Source: Hyphomicrobiales bacterium (GTDB taxonomy: Bacteria > Pseudomonadota > Alphaproteobacteria > Rhizobiales > Beijerinckiaceae). From it: a stretch of 64,000 bases of DNA. Below are positions 53,646 through 62,830 of the stretch, one piece after another; position 1 is the first letter of the stretch; every line of letters starts with the position of its first letter. Where the stretch lies: contig CAKNFP010000002.1 of the NCBI GenBank assembly GCA_930633525.1, positions 1,116,001 through 1,180,000 of the forward strand. Direction: 5' to 3'. The notes under the pieces were generated by a model. The model was not told the DNA's origin. It ran no database searches and saw nothing but the letters and a program-made list of their open reading frames with translations. Position numbers and translations under genes: made by a program.

Positions 53646-55220
53646 ATGCGACTTTTCGACAATACGCGGCGCGACGCTCATCGGTCAGCGCTCGCTCTTG
53701 TGGTCAGCGGCGTGATTGCTCTAGCGGCGGGGGCGGCCTCGGCTGCGCCGATCTCGCCCCCGTCGCTGAAGACGGATAGCTCGACTGTTTTCGACACGAA
53801 CGCCTCCCTTCGCTACGGCGTCGGCAATGATGTGGTGAGCTGGGATCCGCATAAGGCGGGATCCTCGCGTGACAACGAGCTTCTTTTCCTCGTCTACGAT
53901 CGGCTGGTTCACGTCTTGCGGGACGGTTCCTACCGCCCAGGCTTGGCCAAGTCGTGGGATTTCTCTGACGATGGACTCTCGGTGACATTCCACCTGCAGC
54001 CAGGCGTGAAGTTCCAGGACGGGACGGACTTTGACGCGGCAGCGGTCAAGGCCAACATCGAGCGTGCCAAGACGTTGGAGGGCTCAACCGCGGCCGCCAG
54101 CCTTTCGACAGTCAAATCGGTGGAGATCGTCGATCCCCTGACCGTTCGTTTCCAACTCACTCAGCCAAATTCGCTACTACCCAACATCTTGGCGGATCGC
54201 GCGGGCGCTATGATCAGTCCCGCGGCGTTCGGCAATCCGGAACTCGGAACACGACCCGTCGGTGCCGGGATGTTCAAGCTGGAGTCTTACGTTCGCAACT
54301 CCAAGGCGGTGGCCAAGCGCTGGGACGGCTATTGGGCGCCCGAGTTGGTCAAGGCTGCTGGCGTCGAGATGTTCATCATGCAGGATGAAAGCGCCCGCGT
54401 GAACGCGCTTCTCAGTGGCCAGATCGACGCCGCGTTCATCCCCACCGCTGAAGTCGACAGGGTCAAGGCTGCGGGCATCAATGTCGATACCAATCCAACA
54501 CTCGAGCAAGTCTGGATGAACGTCGACTGGGGCGCCGCGCCGTTGAACAACCTCAAGATCCGGCAGGCCATCGCCTATGGCATCGACCGTCAAGGCCTGA
54601 TCGATCTGGTGGAGTTCGGTTATGGCACGCCGACAAGCCAGCTTATCCACCCCTATGCGCCAGAGTTTATTGCCGAAATCGACCATACCTATGATTATAA
54701 CCCCGAAAAGGCCCTAAAGCTGATCAAGGAGTCGGGCGTAAAGGACCTGAATGTCACCTTTCTTTACTTCCAAGGCAATGATTGGAGCCTTCGGCTGGCC
54801 CAAGCCGTGCAAGCTCAGCTCGGTGCTCTCGGCTTCAAGGTTACCCTGCGCGCGATCGATCGCGCAGCCGCAGTAGAGGCCCTTTATGTGAAAAAGGGCG
54901 TCAACATGGCCTCGACCAAGATCGGTTTCCCGCTAGGGATCGAGCTATTGCTCAATGCGGTTTACAGCAAGGCTCGCCAGAACATCCGCAATCATCCGGC
55001 GGGAGAAGCTGACTCTTACCTTGAAAAGGCAATGTCGGCCAAGTCGGTTGAGGAGCGAAACGAATGGGCGCGGAAGGCTAACCAGGAGGCTGTGACGTAT
55101 CTGCCAAACATCGCCCTCTATAACACCGTAGGCCCGTTTGCGGTTGCCAAGGGAGTGCAACTTGAGAAGGTGGCGCCCGCCCGGACCGAGTTTTACAACG
55201 CAGGACATATTAAGAAGTAA
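53646..55220 (+). CDS. ABC importer substrate-binding protein, dipeptide type (family 5)
   Basis: 524 residues. A signal peptide (about residues 1-34, SALALVVSGVIALAAGAASA before API) precedes a family 5 binder with DVVSWDPHKAGSSRDNELLF, GLAKSWDFSDDGLSVTFHL, GVKFQDGTDFDAAAVKANIE and GIDRQGLIDLVEFG. No permease genes adjoin it. The IclR regulon also contains a permease and ATPase operon without a binder (42.9-47.8 kb), so they probably form one importer. ATG 53646 follows GGGAGGGA. Confidence 0.9.
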   Translation: MRLFDNTRRDAHRSALALVVSGVIALAAGAASAAPISPPSLKTDSSTVFDTNASLRYGVGNDVVSWDPHKAGSSRDNELLFLVYDRLVHVLRDGSYRPGLAKSWDFSDDGLSVTFHLQPGVKFQDGTDFDAAAVKANIERAKTLEGSTAAASLSTVKSVEIVDPLTVRFQLTQPNSLLPNILADRAGAMISPAAFGNPELGTRPVGAGMFKLESYVRNSKAVAKRWDGYWAPELVKAAGVEMFIMQDESARVNALLSGQIDAAFIPTAEVDRVKAAGINVDTNPTLEQVWMNVDWGAAPLNNLKIRQAIAYGIDRQGLIDLVEFGYGTPTSQLIHPYAPEFIAEIDHTYDYNPEKALKLIKESGVKDLNVTFLYFQGNDWSLRLAQAVQAQLGALGFKVTLRAIDRAAAVEALYVKKGVNMASTKIGFPLGIELLLNAVYSKARQNIRNHPAGEADSYLEKAMSAKSVEERNEWARKANQEAVTYLPNIALYNTVGPFAVAKGVQLEKVAPARTEFYNAGHIKK

Positions 55221-55241
55221 AAAACACCTTGAACTCAGAGA

Positions 55242-55262
55242 CCGGCGCATCTCTTGCGCCGG
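55242..55262 (+). terminator. Hairpin after the binding protein gene
   Basis: CCGGCGCA and TGCGCCGG form a perfect 8-bp stem with loop TCTCT, followed by a weakly T-rich CATTCTT. It lies 21 bp after the stop codon and is probably a terminator. Confidence 0.6.
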
Positions 55263-55431
55263 CATTCTTGCTGTGAACCTAGGATAAATTTCAGAACCAA
55301 TTACGCGCTGATTGCCGGGCGGGGAATACGCGTATCCCTCGCCCGTGCATGCCGAACCTGTGGGTGCCTGTCGGCTCACGCCCGAGTGGGACGCCGGCCT
55401 TCCGGATTGATCGTGTCGAGAGCTGCGGCGG

Positions 55432-57849
55432 TCAAGGACCGACGACCTGCGGAAGCCTGGCCTTGAGCCCTGCCCGACTGCCGATCCGCGCCCGCTTCTG
55501 TACCGGATCATTCACCGTTTCCACGAGAGGGGCCGCGGTAAAGGAGCGTTCGCGCTGCGACTCCGGCGCGTCGGCATAGAGTGTCGTGCGTTGCCTCGGA
55601 ACAAGGCCAGCAGCGAGGATCTTCGCCTCCATTTCGTGCGGCGGACACTCCTGGCCGTGGAGACTGCCCGCAGCGCGGCTGATCGATTCGTTCATAAGTG
55701 TGCCGCCGAGGTCGTTCACCCCTGCGCGCAGGATGTGAGCCACGCCCTGAACGCCCATCTTGACCCACGAACCCTGGATATTGGTAATTGATCCTGCCAG
55801 GGCGAGCCGCGCAATCGCATGCATGAGCACCGCTTCACGCAGGCTAGGTCCCTGCCTCGCAAGACCACGCTTGTAAAGGGGGGCTTCCATGTGGACAAAC
55901 GGCAGGGGAACAAATTCCGTGAAGCCACCGGTTTCGGATTGCAGGTCGCGCAACCGGTTCAGGTGAACGCCCCAGTCCAGATAGGTGTCCACATGGCCGA
56001 ACATAATTGTCGATGTTGTCCGAAACCCGACCTTATGCGCTTGCCGGACAACATCCAGCCAACCTTTCACGCCTAGCTTGCCGGGGCAAAGGAGATCGCG
56101 GACCCCATCAACCAGCACTTCTGCCGCCGTTCCGGGCAGCGTGCCGAGGCCGGCCTCTTTGAGGCGCTCGAGGAATTCGGACACAGGAATGCCGAGGCTG
56201 GCTGCTCCCTGGGCTACTTCGAGCGGAGAAAATGCATGCACGTGAATGTCTGGCGCCGCGGCCTTCACGGCCCGGCAGATTTCGAGGTAGGTCTCGCCGG
56301 AGTAATCGGGATGGATACCACCTTGCATGCACACTTCGGTCGCGCCGCGATCCCAAGCCTCTCTAACGCGGCGCTGGATTTCCTCCAGCGTGAGATCATA
56401 CGGGCTGTCCGACAGTTCTTTCGCGCGGCTCCCCTTGGAAAAAGCGCAGAAACTGCAACTGAACGAACAAATATTGGTGTAGTTGATGTTGCGCGTTACC
56501 ACATAGGAGACCGTATTGCCATTCACGGCACGGCGCAGACCATCCGCCGCGGCGTAGATGTCCTCGGCTGCGCTGCCGCGAGCGGCAAACAGGCCGGCGA
56601 TCTCTGCGGGACTCAAGGCACGGCCCTTCTCAGCCGCATCGATGCATCGCGCGATATCGCCTGAGGCAGGAAGCTGGGGCGCCGGAAAGCTGGTGCCTGT
56701 GCCGCCCTCGCCCACTCTCCAGCTTCCCTCCTGGGCCAGCCCCGCCCCGTCCGCGCGGCGCAGATGTGCCGCACGCACCCGAGGCGACAGCCATTCGGAC
56801 GTCGCATGTCGAGGATACACTGCAAGCCGCGGTGCCAGTGCCTTGCCCGCAGAGGCCGAACGAGCCGCCAGCGTCTCGAGCTTCGGCCACGGCGCCTCGG
56901 GATTCACATGATCCGCAGTGATAGGAGAAACACCCCCCCAGTCGTTGATTCCTGCGTCGATGAGCGCCTCGAGCCAATCAGACCGAAGATTAGGCGGCGC
57001 CTGGATTGACATCCCCGGGCCGAATATCATCCGCGCCAGCGCGATGGTCCAGCGATGGTCGTCAAGATCTGGCTCGGGCCAGCCGGCCATCCGGGTGCCC
57101 GGCTTGGCGCGGAAATTCTGGATGATGATCTCCTGGATGTGGCCATACCGCTCATGCAGGTTCCGCAGCTGCAGCAGGGCTTCGACCCGCTCGGAGCGAG
57201 TTTCGCCGATACCGATGAGAAGCCCGGTCGTGAAGGGCACCTTGGCGTGTCCGGCCGCCTCGATCACGGCCAGTCTAGCTTCTGGCGCCTTATCGGGCGA
57301 ACCGAAATGGGCCCCGCCGCGCTCGCCCAGTCGGTCGGCCGCAGTCTCGAGCATCAGACCCTGCGATGCGGAGACCTCGCGCAGCCTCCTCAGATCCGCC
57401 TCGGACATCACGCCCGCGTTCACGTGGGGCAGCAATCCGGTCTCGTCCAAAACGATCGCGGCGACATGGAGCAAATAGTCCACCGTCGTAGCGAAGCCCA
57501 TCGCATCAAGCGCTTCGCGGGCCGCGCGGTAGCGTAGTTCAGGCTTGTCGCCGAGGGTGAAGAGCACCTCGTCACACCCGGCTGCAAGCCCGTCGCGCGC
57601 GATCCGGAGCACATCCTCGACGGAAAGATAAGCAGCACCGACCTTCCGGGGCGCCTTGGCGAATGTGCAGTAGTGGCAGACGTCCCGGCAGAGCATCGTC
57701 AGCGGCACGAAAACCTTGCGCGACACGGTAATGAGGTCGCCCCAGCCCAGATCCCTTAATTTCGCCGCTTCGGCGCAAAGAACGGCGGTATCAGTCCGCT
57801 GCGCCAGACGCCAAGCCTCCTCGGCCGAAGGACGCGCCCAGCTGGTCAT
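55432..57849 (-). CDS. cofGH: FO synthase, fused CofG-CofH (7,8-didemethyl-8-hydroxy-5-deazariboflavin synthase)
   Basis: 805 residues with two radical SAM domains. The first [4Fe-4S] motif is CRDVCHYC (Cys 54, 58, 61; CofG part) and the second CSFSCSFC (Cys 461, 465, 468; CofH part). Further family segments are IIIQNFRAKPGTRMAGWPEP, MQGGIHPDYSGETYLE and GGTLMNESISRAAGS. It builds the deazaflavin chromophore FO from tyrosine and a riboflavin-pathway pyrimidine. The fused form is known as FbiC in actinobacteria. It is the last gene of the operon and overlaps the next-upstream gene cofC by 4 bp. The enzyme call is firm. Confidence 0.95.
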   Translation of the reverse strand: MTSWARPSAEEAWRLAQRTDTAVLCAEAAKLRDLGWGDLITVSRKVFVPLTMLCRDVCHYCTFAKAPRKVGAAYLSVEDVLRIARDGLAAGCDEVLFTLGDKPELRYRAAREALDAMGFATTVDYLLHVAAIVLDETGLLPHVNAGVMSEADLRRLREVSASQGLMLETAADRLGERGGAHFGSPDKAPEARLAVIEAAGHAKVPFTTGLLIGIGETRSERVEALLQLRNLHERYGHIQEIIIQNFRAKPGTRMAGWPEPDLDDHRWTIALARMIFGPGMSIQAPPNLRSDWLEALIDAGINDWGGVSPITADHVNPEAPWPKLETLAARSASAGKALAPRLAVYPRHATSEWLSPRVRAAHLRRADGAGLAQEGSWRVGEGGTGTSFPAPQLPASGDIARCIDAAEKGRALSPAEIAGLFAARGSAAEDIYAAADGLRRAVNGNTVSYVVTRNINYTNICSFSCSFCAFSKGSRAKELSDSPYDLTLEEIQRRVREAWDRGATEVCMQGGIHPDYSGETYLEICRAVKAAAPDIHVHAFSPLEVAQGAASLGIPVSEFLERLKEAGLGTLPGTAAEVLVDGVRDLLCPGKLGVKGWLDVVRQAHKVGFRTTSTIMFGHVDTYLDWGVHLNRLRDLQSETGGFTEFVPLPFVHMEAPLYKRGLARQGPSLREAVLMHAIARLALAGSITNIQGSWVKMGVQGVAHILRAGVNDLGGTLMNESISRAAGSLHGQECPPHEMEAKILAAGLVPRQRTTLYADAPESQRERSFTAAPLVETVNDPVQKRARIGSRAGLKARLPQVVGP

Positions 57850-58469
57850 GCCATTTCCTCCTTCAGCACCTCAGCTTGTAAGCAATTGCCGAGATGCTCG
57901 AGATCGCGCGGCGTGTCGATGTCGAGGGCAAGTTCGATGCGTCTGACTTGGGCGCAGCCGCCGACGGCCACGAGCTGCTCCAGATGGTGCGCAAAGCTTC
58001 CGGGTCCGTAACGGAACTCTGGCGGGCTTCCGGAGGGGAAGGCCATCGCATTCGTGCCGAGTTCCTGCATGTCGGGCGCGATCGCGCGACCACCGGCTTC
58101 ATCCGCCGCGGCAAGGAAATCGTCGCAGGTGTCGGATGTGAGAAGCGGCAGATCGGCGCTAACCACCATCAGCCTCGGGACGCTGTCTCGCGCCAGACGG
58201 GCGCAGCCCGCCAGGACGGCAGGGTTGAGACCCGTTGACACCGGTTCAGTGATGACTTGACCACCCTTCCCAAGGGCGAGGCCGGCGACTCGCTGATCCG
58301 CGGTTATGACTGCGACGCCGCCTACGTAGGCGCTCCCCGATACGGCGTCCAACACGCGACCGAGCATGTCGAGCTGAAGTTCCGCCCGACGCTCGGCCCC
58401 CAGGACCGGTCCGAGGCGGGACTTGCAGGTTGCAAGCGACTTCACAGGAATGAGTACCGCCCACTTCAT
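57846..58469 (-). CDS. cofC: Phospholactate/phosphoenolpyruvate/3-phosphoglycerate guanylyltransferase CofC
   Basis: 207 residues. It opens with WAVLIPVKSLATCKSRLGPV, the nucleotidyltransferase motif of CofC/FbiD, followed by LMVVSADLPLLTSDTCDDFL. It activates a three-carbon phospho-acid with GTP so that it can be joined to FO. Different organisms use 2-phospholactate, PEP or 3-phosphoglycerate, and I cannot tell which from motifs alone. It overlaps cofD and cofGH by 4 bp each (ATGA). Confidence 0.9.
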   Translation of the reverse strand: MKWAVLIPVKSLATCKSRLGPVLGAERRAELQLDMLGRVLDAVSGSAYVGGVAVITADQRVAGLALGKGGQVITEPVSTGLNPAVLAGCARLARDSVPRLMVVSADLPLLTSDTCDDFLAAADEAGGRAIAPDMQELGTNAMAFPSGSPPEFRYGPGSFAHHLEQLVAVGGCAQVRRIELALDIDTPRDLEHLGNCLQAEVLKEEMA

Positions 58470-59407
58470 CCGCGTCCTCCGCTCACGAGCGACAGCACCT
58501 CGCGCGCAAGGCGGCCGCGGCCGACGGCATCACGCATCATGATGTCACAGCCGTGCAAAGCAACGCCGGACATCCGAAAATCCGCGTCGGCCGGATCGCA
58601 GACGAATAGATCAATCAGTCCTGCGTAGTGGCGCGCCACGGCCTCGGCTGTCACATCCTGTCCGTATTCGGACATGATTTTGGCGAGAGGCCCCTTCACG
58701 GCTCGGCCTCCGATGATTGGGGATACGGCGATCCGCGGGCAGCTGATAGCGCGGAGCGCTTCACGCATCCCGGGAATGGCAAGAATCGGCTCGATGGACA
58801 GATAGGGGTTCGACGGACAAAGCACGACGGCCGATAGATGGGGATCAGCCAGGGCCGTACGGACCTCGGGTGTTAATTGCGCCTGCTCGGCACCGCTGTA
58901 GGTCAAGCCCTTCAGTGTGGGCTCGCACCGTCGCCGGACGAAATACTCTTGAAAGGGAAGAACGCCCTCACTCGTGGCGCAGAGCGTCGCGATCGTGTCG
59001 TCCGTCGCTGGCAGCAACCGGGCCTTGACTCCAAAAGCAGCAGCAAGCCCGGAGGTGGCTTCGGTCAGGCGCAGGCCTTCACGCAGTCTCTCGGTTCGCC
59101 AAATATGGAGGGCGGTGTCGCGGTCGCCGAGCCGGAACCAGGCATCCCCGCCGAGTTGTTCCAGCGTTTCGAGGAAAGCCCAGCTTTCATCGGATCGCCC
59201 CCAGCCCGCCTCGGAGTTCTCACGGCCCGCCAAAGTATAGAGCACCGTATCGAGGTCAGGGCAGATCCGCATCCCAAGATGAGTAAAATCGTCTCCCACA
59301 TTGACGATCGCCGTTAGTTGCTCCGGCGCGATCACCTGCGCCAAACCATGCGCCAGACGCGCGCCACCGACGCCGCCGCACAACGCAACGACCTTGCCCC
59401 GCGTCAT
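58466..59407 (-). CDS. cofD: 2-phospho-L-lactate transferase CofD
   Basis: 313 residues, family-typical length. Motifs: ALCGGVGGARLAHGLAQV at the N-terminus, NVGDDFTHLGMRICPDLDTV and YTLAGRENSEAGWG for FO binding, and VLCPSNPYLSIEPILAIPGM. It transfers the activated phospho-acid to FO, giving F420-0 or its dehydro form. It sits between cofE and cofC with 4-bp overlaps at both ends. Confidence 0.94.
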   Translation of the reverse strand: MTRGKVVALCGGVGGARLAHGLAQVIAPEQLTAIVNVGDDFTHLGMRICPDLDTVLYTLAGRENSEAGWGRSDESWAFLETLEQLGGDAWFRLGDRDTALHIWRTERLREGLRLTEATSGLAAAFGVKARLLPATDDTIATLCATSEGVLPFQEYFVRRRCEPTLKGLTYSGAEQAQLTPEVRTALADPHLSAVVLCPSNPYLSIEPILAIPGMREALRAISCPRIAVSPIIGGRAVKGPLAKIMSEYGQDVTAEAVARHYAGLIDLFVCDPADADFRMSGVALHGCDIMMRDAVGRGRLAREVLSLVSGGRG

Positions 59408-60165
59408 GTGAATAGATCCTCCCTCTCGGGCCGAATGGTGTCCGCCGCTCTCGCGTCGCCAGGAACCCAGGAATAGCCGCGAATGAGCGCGACGGGGGTG
59501 CCCTCGTTCGCTTCTCCCATCACCAGCACAGCTGCCGCAGCCAAAGCGTCCGCCACCGCCGGCATCGTGCTACGCAGTTCGCGGCCGTAAAGATCCCGCT
59601 CACCGCGTTGATCGAGCCAAGCGGGCGGACCGGATTGACCGATCGCGACTCCCAGGGTCCCGATCCGCCACGCTCGGCCGAAGCTGTCGGTGATGATGAC
59701 GCCAATCACGCAACCGCTCCGCTGCTCGAGCGCGGCACGTAAATTCTGCGCACTGGCATCGGGGTCCTCGGGCAGAAGCAGTGCTGCATCCTCTAGGCCA
59801 GTATTGGACTGGTCCACCGCAGCATTCGCCACGACATGACCTAGGCGGTTGCGTGTGATGACGAGATCTTTCCGCTGTCGTAGCACCTCGCGGCTCTCCG
59901 ACAGAATTACCTCGCAAAGCTCAGGCGCCTTCCCCGTCGTCGTCGCTAGGGTTCGCGCCTGTGGGCCTGGAACAACACCGCTCAAGCGGATCAACCTGCC
60001 CTCGGACTTGGAGACTATCTTATGGCAAACTGCCAAGATGTCGCCGTCGCGCAACCGAGATCCCGAACGCCCCATAGCGCCCAAAATCAATTCGGCGAGA
60101 TCACTGCCAGCTTCGACTGACGGCATACCTTCCAGCACGTGGACTGAGAACGCTTCCCTAGGCAC
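59404..60165 (-). CDS. cofE: Coenzyme F420-0:L-glutamate ligase CofE
   Basis: 253 residues. GDILAVCHKIVSKSEGRLI, ITDSFGRAWRIGTLGVAIG and RELRSTMPAVADALAAAA are CofE hallmarks. It adds the glutamate tail to F420-0. There is no C-terminal nitroreductase-like domain, unlike actinobacterial FbiB. GTG 60165 is chosen because a perfect ribosome site, GGAGGTGAT, lies just upstream; an ATG 21 bp earlier would place that site inside the coding region. It follows the F420:NADP oxidoreductase gene by 4 bp. Confidence 0.93.
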   Translation of the reverse strand: MPREAFSVHVLEGMPSVEAGSDLAELILGAMGRSGSRLRDGDILAVCHKIVSKSEGRLIRLSGVVPGPQARTLATTTGKAPELCEVILSESREVLRQRKDLVITRNRLGHVVANAAVDQSNTGLEDAALLLPEDPDASAQNLRAALEQRSGCVIGVIITDSFGRAWRIGTLGVAIGQSGPPAWLDQRGERDLYGRELRSTMPAVADALAAAAVLVMGEANEGTPVALIRGYSWVPGDARAADTIRPEREDLFT

Positions 60166-60169
60166 CCGA

Positions 60170-60850
60170 TCACCTCCGCGGATCATCGGCGATGCCAGTC
60201 AGGCGGATCCCTGCCCCCTCCTCCACCTTGTACCGCCTGTTGATGCCGATCAAAACGGCCGTCATCGCCTCGACAGCCACAGCGTTCTGAAGGGGGCCGC
60301 CATGAAAAGCCCGAATGTTTAGCCGGGCAATAAATGCTATGGCCTCGCGGCAGTCTTCCGCCTCGCCGAAAACCAGCACATCGGCGTCGATAGGTTCGAG
60401 CTTGGCAAGTTTAGCAGCGGAGACATTGTGAAAAGCGGTGACTAAACGGCCCTTTCCGCCCAGCGCCTCAACAGCGGTTAGCGCAGCCGAACCGGCTGGT
60501 GGCAGTTGCACGATCGAGACCTTGGGTGGAACTAAGGGCACAGTGGTGTCAATGACCAGTTTTGACCCGAGATCCGGCGCGATTTCTTGCAACAAACCTG
60601 CCTGCTGCGCGAAGGGTACCGTAAGAATCACGATATCGCATTGGCGGGCCGCATCATGATTGGTCGCGGCAGAGACCGCGGCGCCCGGGATCGCGATGCC
60701 GGAGGTGGCGATCATGCTTCGCGCTTTGTCAACATCGCGAGACCCGATGATCAGCGGATGACCGGTGGCTACGATCCGCTGAGCTAGCCCGCTTCCCAGA
60801 TTGCCGGTTCCGCCCAGGATGGCGATGGTTGGAGGTATCATTTGTCCCAT
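60170..60850 (-). CDS. npdG: F420:NADP(+) oxidoreductase (Fno/NpdG)
   Basis: 226 residues from ATG 60850. Rossmann motif IAILGGTGNLGSGLAQRIVA, IIGSRDVDKA (NADP-phosphate binding Ser/Arg), VILTVPFAQQAGLL and VTAFHNVSAAKLA match the F420-dependent NADP reductase family. It reduces F420 with NADPH or the reverse, supplying F420H2 to the LLM enzymes. A GTG at 60877 overlapping the monooxygenase stop is an alternative start; GAGGG favours ATG 60850. It links the monooxygenase and the cof genes in one operon. Confidence 0.9.
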   Translation of the reverse strand: MGQMIPPTIAILGGTGNLGSGLAQRIVATGHPLIIGSRDVDKARSMIATSGIAIPGAAVSAATNHDAARQCDIVILTVPFAQQAGLLQEIAPDLGSKLVIDTTVPLVPPKVSIVQLPPAGSAALTAVEALGGKGRLVTAFHNVSAAKLAKLEPIDADVLVFGEAEDCREAIAFIARLNIRAFHGGPLQNAVAVEAMTAVLIGINRRYKVEEGAGIRLTGIADDPRR

Positions 60851-60873
60851 CTTCGTTTGGCCCTCTTGCGGTG

Positions 60874-62736
60874 TCACGCGCTGACTGAACGCACAGGTTC
60901 AATCAGCTTATCGGCACGCGGCCCCGCCTTTGATGAGGTGTCCGCGGACAGTGCAAGACCTTCCAGATTTCCCGCCTCGCGCCAGGATCTGAGAATTGAG
61001 AAGAATTCAATCGCTCCACCACCGAAGACCGTATTCTGGATCGGCCGCGCCATAACCTCGCCTTCGTAATTGGAGCGTCCGGGAGTACAAGCCTCGAGGA
61101 AAGCTGTCCTGTCGACGCGTCGCGCGATGATCGTGGCGACCCATGCCTTCTCGGCAGCGTCGGTGACCTCGAAGACGTCATTGCCGGAGGCGCGGACCGC
61201 AGCCACGATATAGGCTATATGGTCGGCGTATTCCTGCGCCATATGGACGACATTGGTCGTGACCACCGCCTGGGAATTGATGCCGGGGATCATGAACAGG
61301 TTCGGGAAGCCGGCCGTCGTCAGCCCGTGGAGAGTTGCAAGGCCGTTCTTCCACTTGTCGAGGATGGAGAGTCCGTTTCGACCAACAACCGAGAACTTAA
61401 GTCTGAGGCGGCCGCTCACCTCTGTCTCGAAGCCGGTTCCAAAGATCAGGCAATCGAGCGGATAGAGCTGGCCATTTACCACCACGCTTTCGGGAGTGAT
61501 GGAATCGATACCCGCCCCCTCGGTATCGACCAGCGTAACATTCTCCCGGTTGTAGGCGGCAAGATATTCATCGTGCCAGCCGGCCCGCTTGCACAGGTAG
61601 TTGTACCAAGGCTTGAGCTTTGCGGCTACGGCCGGATCCTTGACGATCGAGTCGATCCTCTGCCGGATCTTCTCCATCATCTCGAAATCGACCCGCTCCT
61701 TCTCCAGCGCGAGCTCGGCCCCGGACAGTCCCTTGTAGCGATCGCTTGCCAGTAATTCCCGCCAGAGTTCGGTCCAGCCGTCCTTGATGAGGTCCTCTTC
61801 AGCCTTCGCGCCGAAGTTAATCGCGGTGAAGTTCTCCTGCCGGCGTCTTTGCCAGCCCGGCTCGTAAGCCCGTACCTCTTCTGGATCGATCGGGCGGTTC
61901 CCTCGCACCCCGACGGTCGATGGAGTTCTCTGGAAAACGTAGAGCTGCTTGGCCGATGCTGCCAGCGGCGCCACGCATTGCAGACCCGTCGCCCCTGTCC
62001 CGATGAAGCCCACGACCTTATCCGCGAGGCCGGTCATATTGACGTCGCTTGGTCCACCGCCGGTATACCCGTAGTCCCAGCGACTGGTATGGAAGGACTT
62101 GCCCTCGAAGCTTTCAAGGCCGGGGATATCGGGCAGCTTGACCTGGCTCATTGGACCGTTGCAGATGCAGACGAATCGCGCAGCGATCCGGTCGCCGCGG
62201 TCAGTCTTCACATGCCAGAAGTTCGTCGCCTCGTCCCACTCCAATGCAGTGATCGTGGTGTGGAACAGCGCGTCGCGATAGAGATCGAACTTGCGGGCGA
62301 TGCGCCGGGCGTGCTCGTAGATCTCGGGCGCTGGCGCGTAGTGCATGGTCGGTATATAATCGGTCTCCTCGAGAAGCGGCATGTATATGAGAGCGTCAAC
62401 ATCGCATTTCGCCTCAGGATAGCGGTTCCAATACCAGACTCCACCAACGTCGCCCGCACTGTCCACCAGCCGGACGCGATCGACGCCGGCCTGTTTCAGC
62501 CGGGCCCCCACCGTGAGCGCGGAAAGCCCTGCGCCCAGGCAGAGCACCTCAACCTCATCGAACAGCGGCGCGCGTGGCTGTGGCGCATTGAACGGGTCGC
62601 CGAGGTAGCGAATTAGATCCCCCTCGATGTCAGGCACATCCCGGCTCGACCTGCTCCGCCGCTTGTCACGCTCTGTACGATACTTGCTCCGCGCCGCTTC
62701 AAGCCCGCGCTCCGCCGCACAGCGGTCTTCCGTCAT
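60874..62736 (-). CDS. Baeyer-Villiger flavin monooxygenase
   Basis: 620 residues. FAD motif LGAGLSALTVGARL (about 68), NADPH motif FIGTGATGLQ (about 244), and the Baeyer-Villiger fingerprint FEGKSFHTSRW (F-x-G-x3-H-x3-W, residues 210-220). It inserts oxygen next to a ketone, forming an ester or lactone. It is longer than cyclohexanone-type enzymes (about 540), with an N-terminal extension like that of cyclopentadecanone- or steroid-type members. ATG 62736 follows AGGGAGG. It is the first gene of the F420 operon and is preceded by site D. Confidence 0.92.
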   Translation of the reverse strand: MTEDRCAAERGLEAARSKYRTERDKRRSRSSRDVPDIEGDLIRYLGDPFNAPQPRAPLFDEVEVLCLGAGLSALTVGARLKQAGVDRVRLVDSAGDVGGVWYWNRYPEAKCDVDALIYMPLLEETDYIPTMHYAPAPEIYEHARRIARKFDLYRDALFHTTITALEWDEATNFWHVKTDRGDRIAARFVCICNGPMSQVKLPDIPGLESFEGKSFHTSRWDYGYTGGGPSDVNMTGLADKVVGFIGTGATGLQCVAPLAASAKQLYVFQRTPSTVGVRGNRPIDPEEVRAYEPGWQRRRQENFTAINFGAKAEEDLIKDGWTELWRELLASDRYKGLSGAELALEKERVDFEMMEKIRQRIDSIVKDPAVAAKLKPWYNYLCKRAGWHDEYLAAYNRENVTLVDTEGAGIDSITPESVVVNGQLYPLDCLIFGTGFETEVSGRLRLKFSVVGRNGLSILDKWKNGLATLHGLTTAGFPNLFMIPGINSQAVVTTNVVHMAQEYADHIAYIVAAVRASGNDVFEVTDAAEKAWVATIIARRVDRTAFLEACTPGRSNYEGEVMARPIQNTVFGGGAIEFFSILRSWREAGNLEGLALSADTSSKAGPRADKLIEPVRSVSA

Positions 62737-62816
62737 ATATGCCTCCCTGTCGGATCCCGCGCAGGTTAAATTGCGGAACCGGGCCAATCGGCGAAATCCC
62801 CACCGGGCCAAAATCA

Positions 62817-62830
62817 TACTCTATAGAGAA
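62817..62830. promoter_or_regulatory. IclR-regulon palindrome D, before the BVMO-F420 operon
   Basis: TACTCTATAGAGAA contains a perfect 10-bp palindrome CTCTATAGAG and matches the consensus at 13 of 14 positions. It is 80 bp upstream of the monooxygenase start. Confidence 0.7.
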
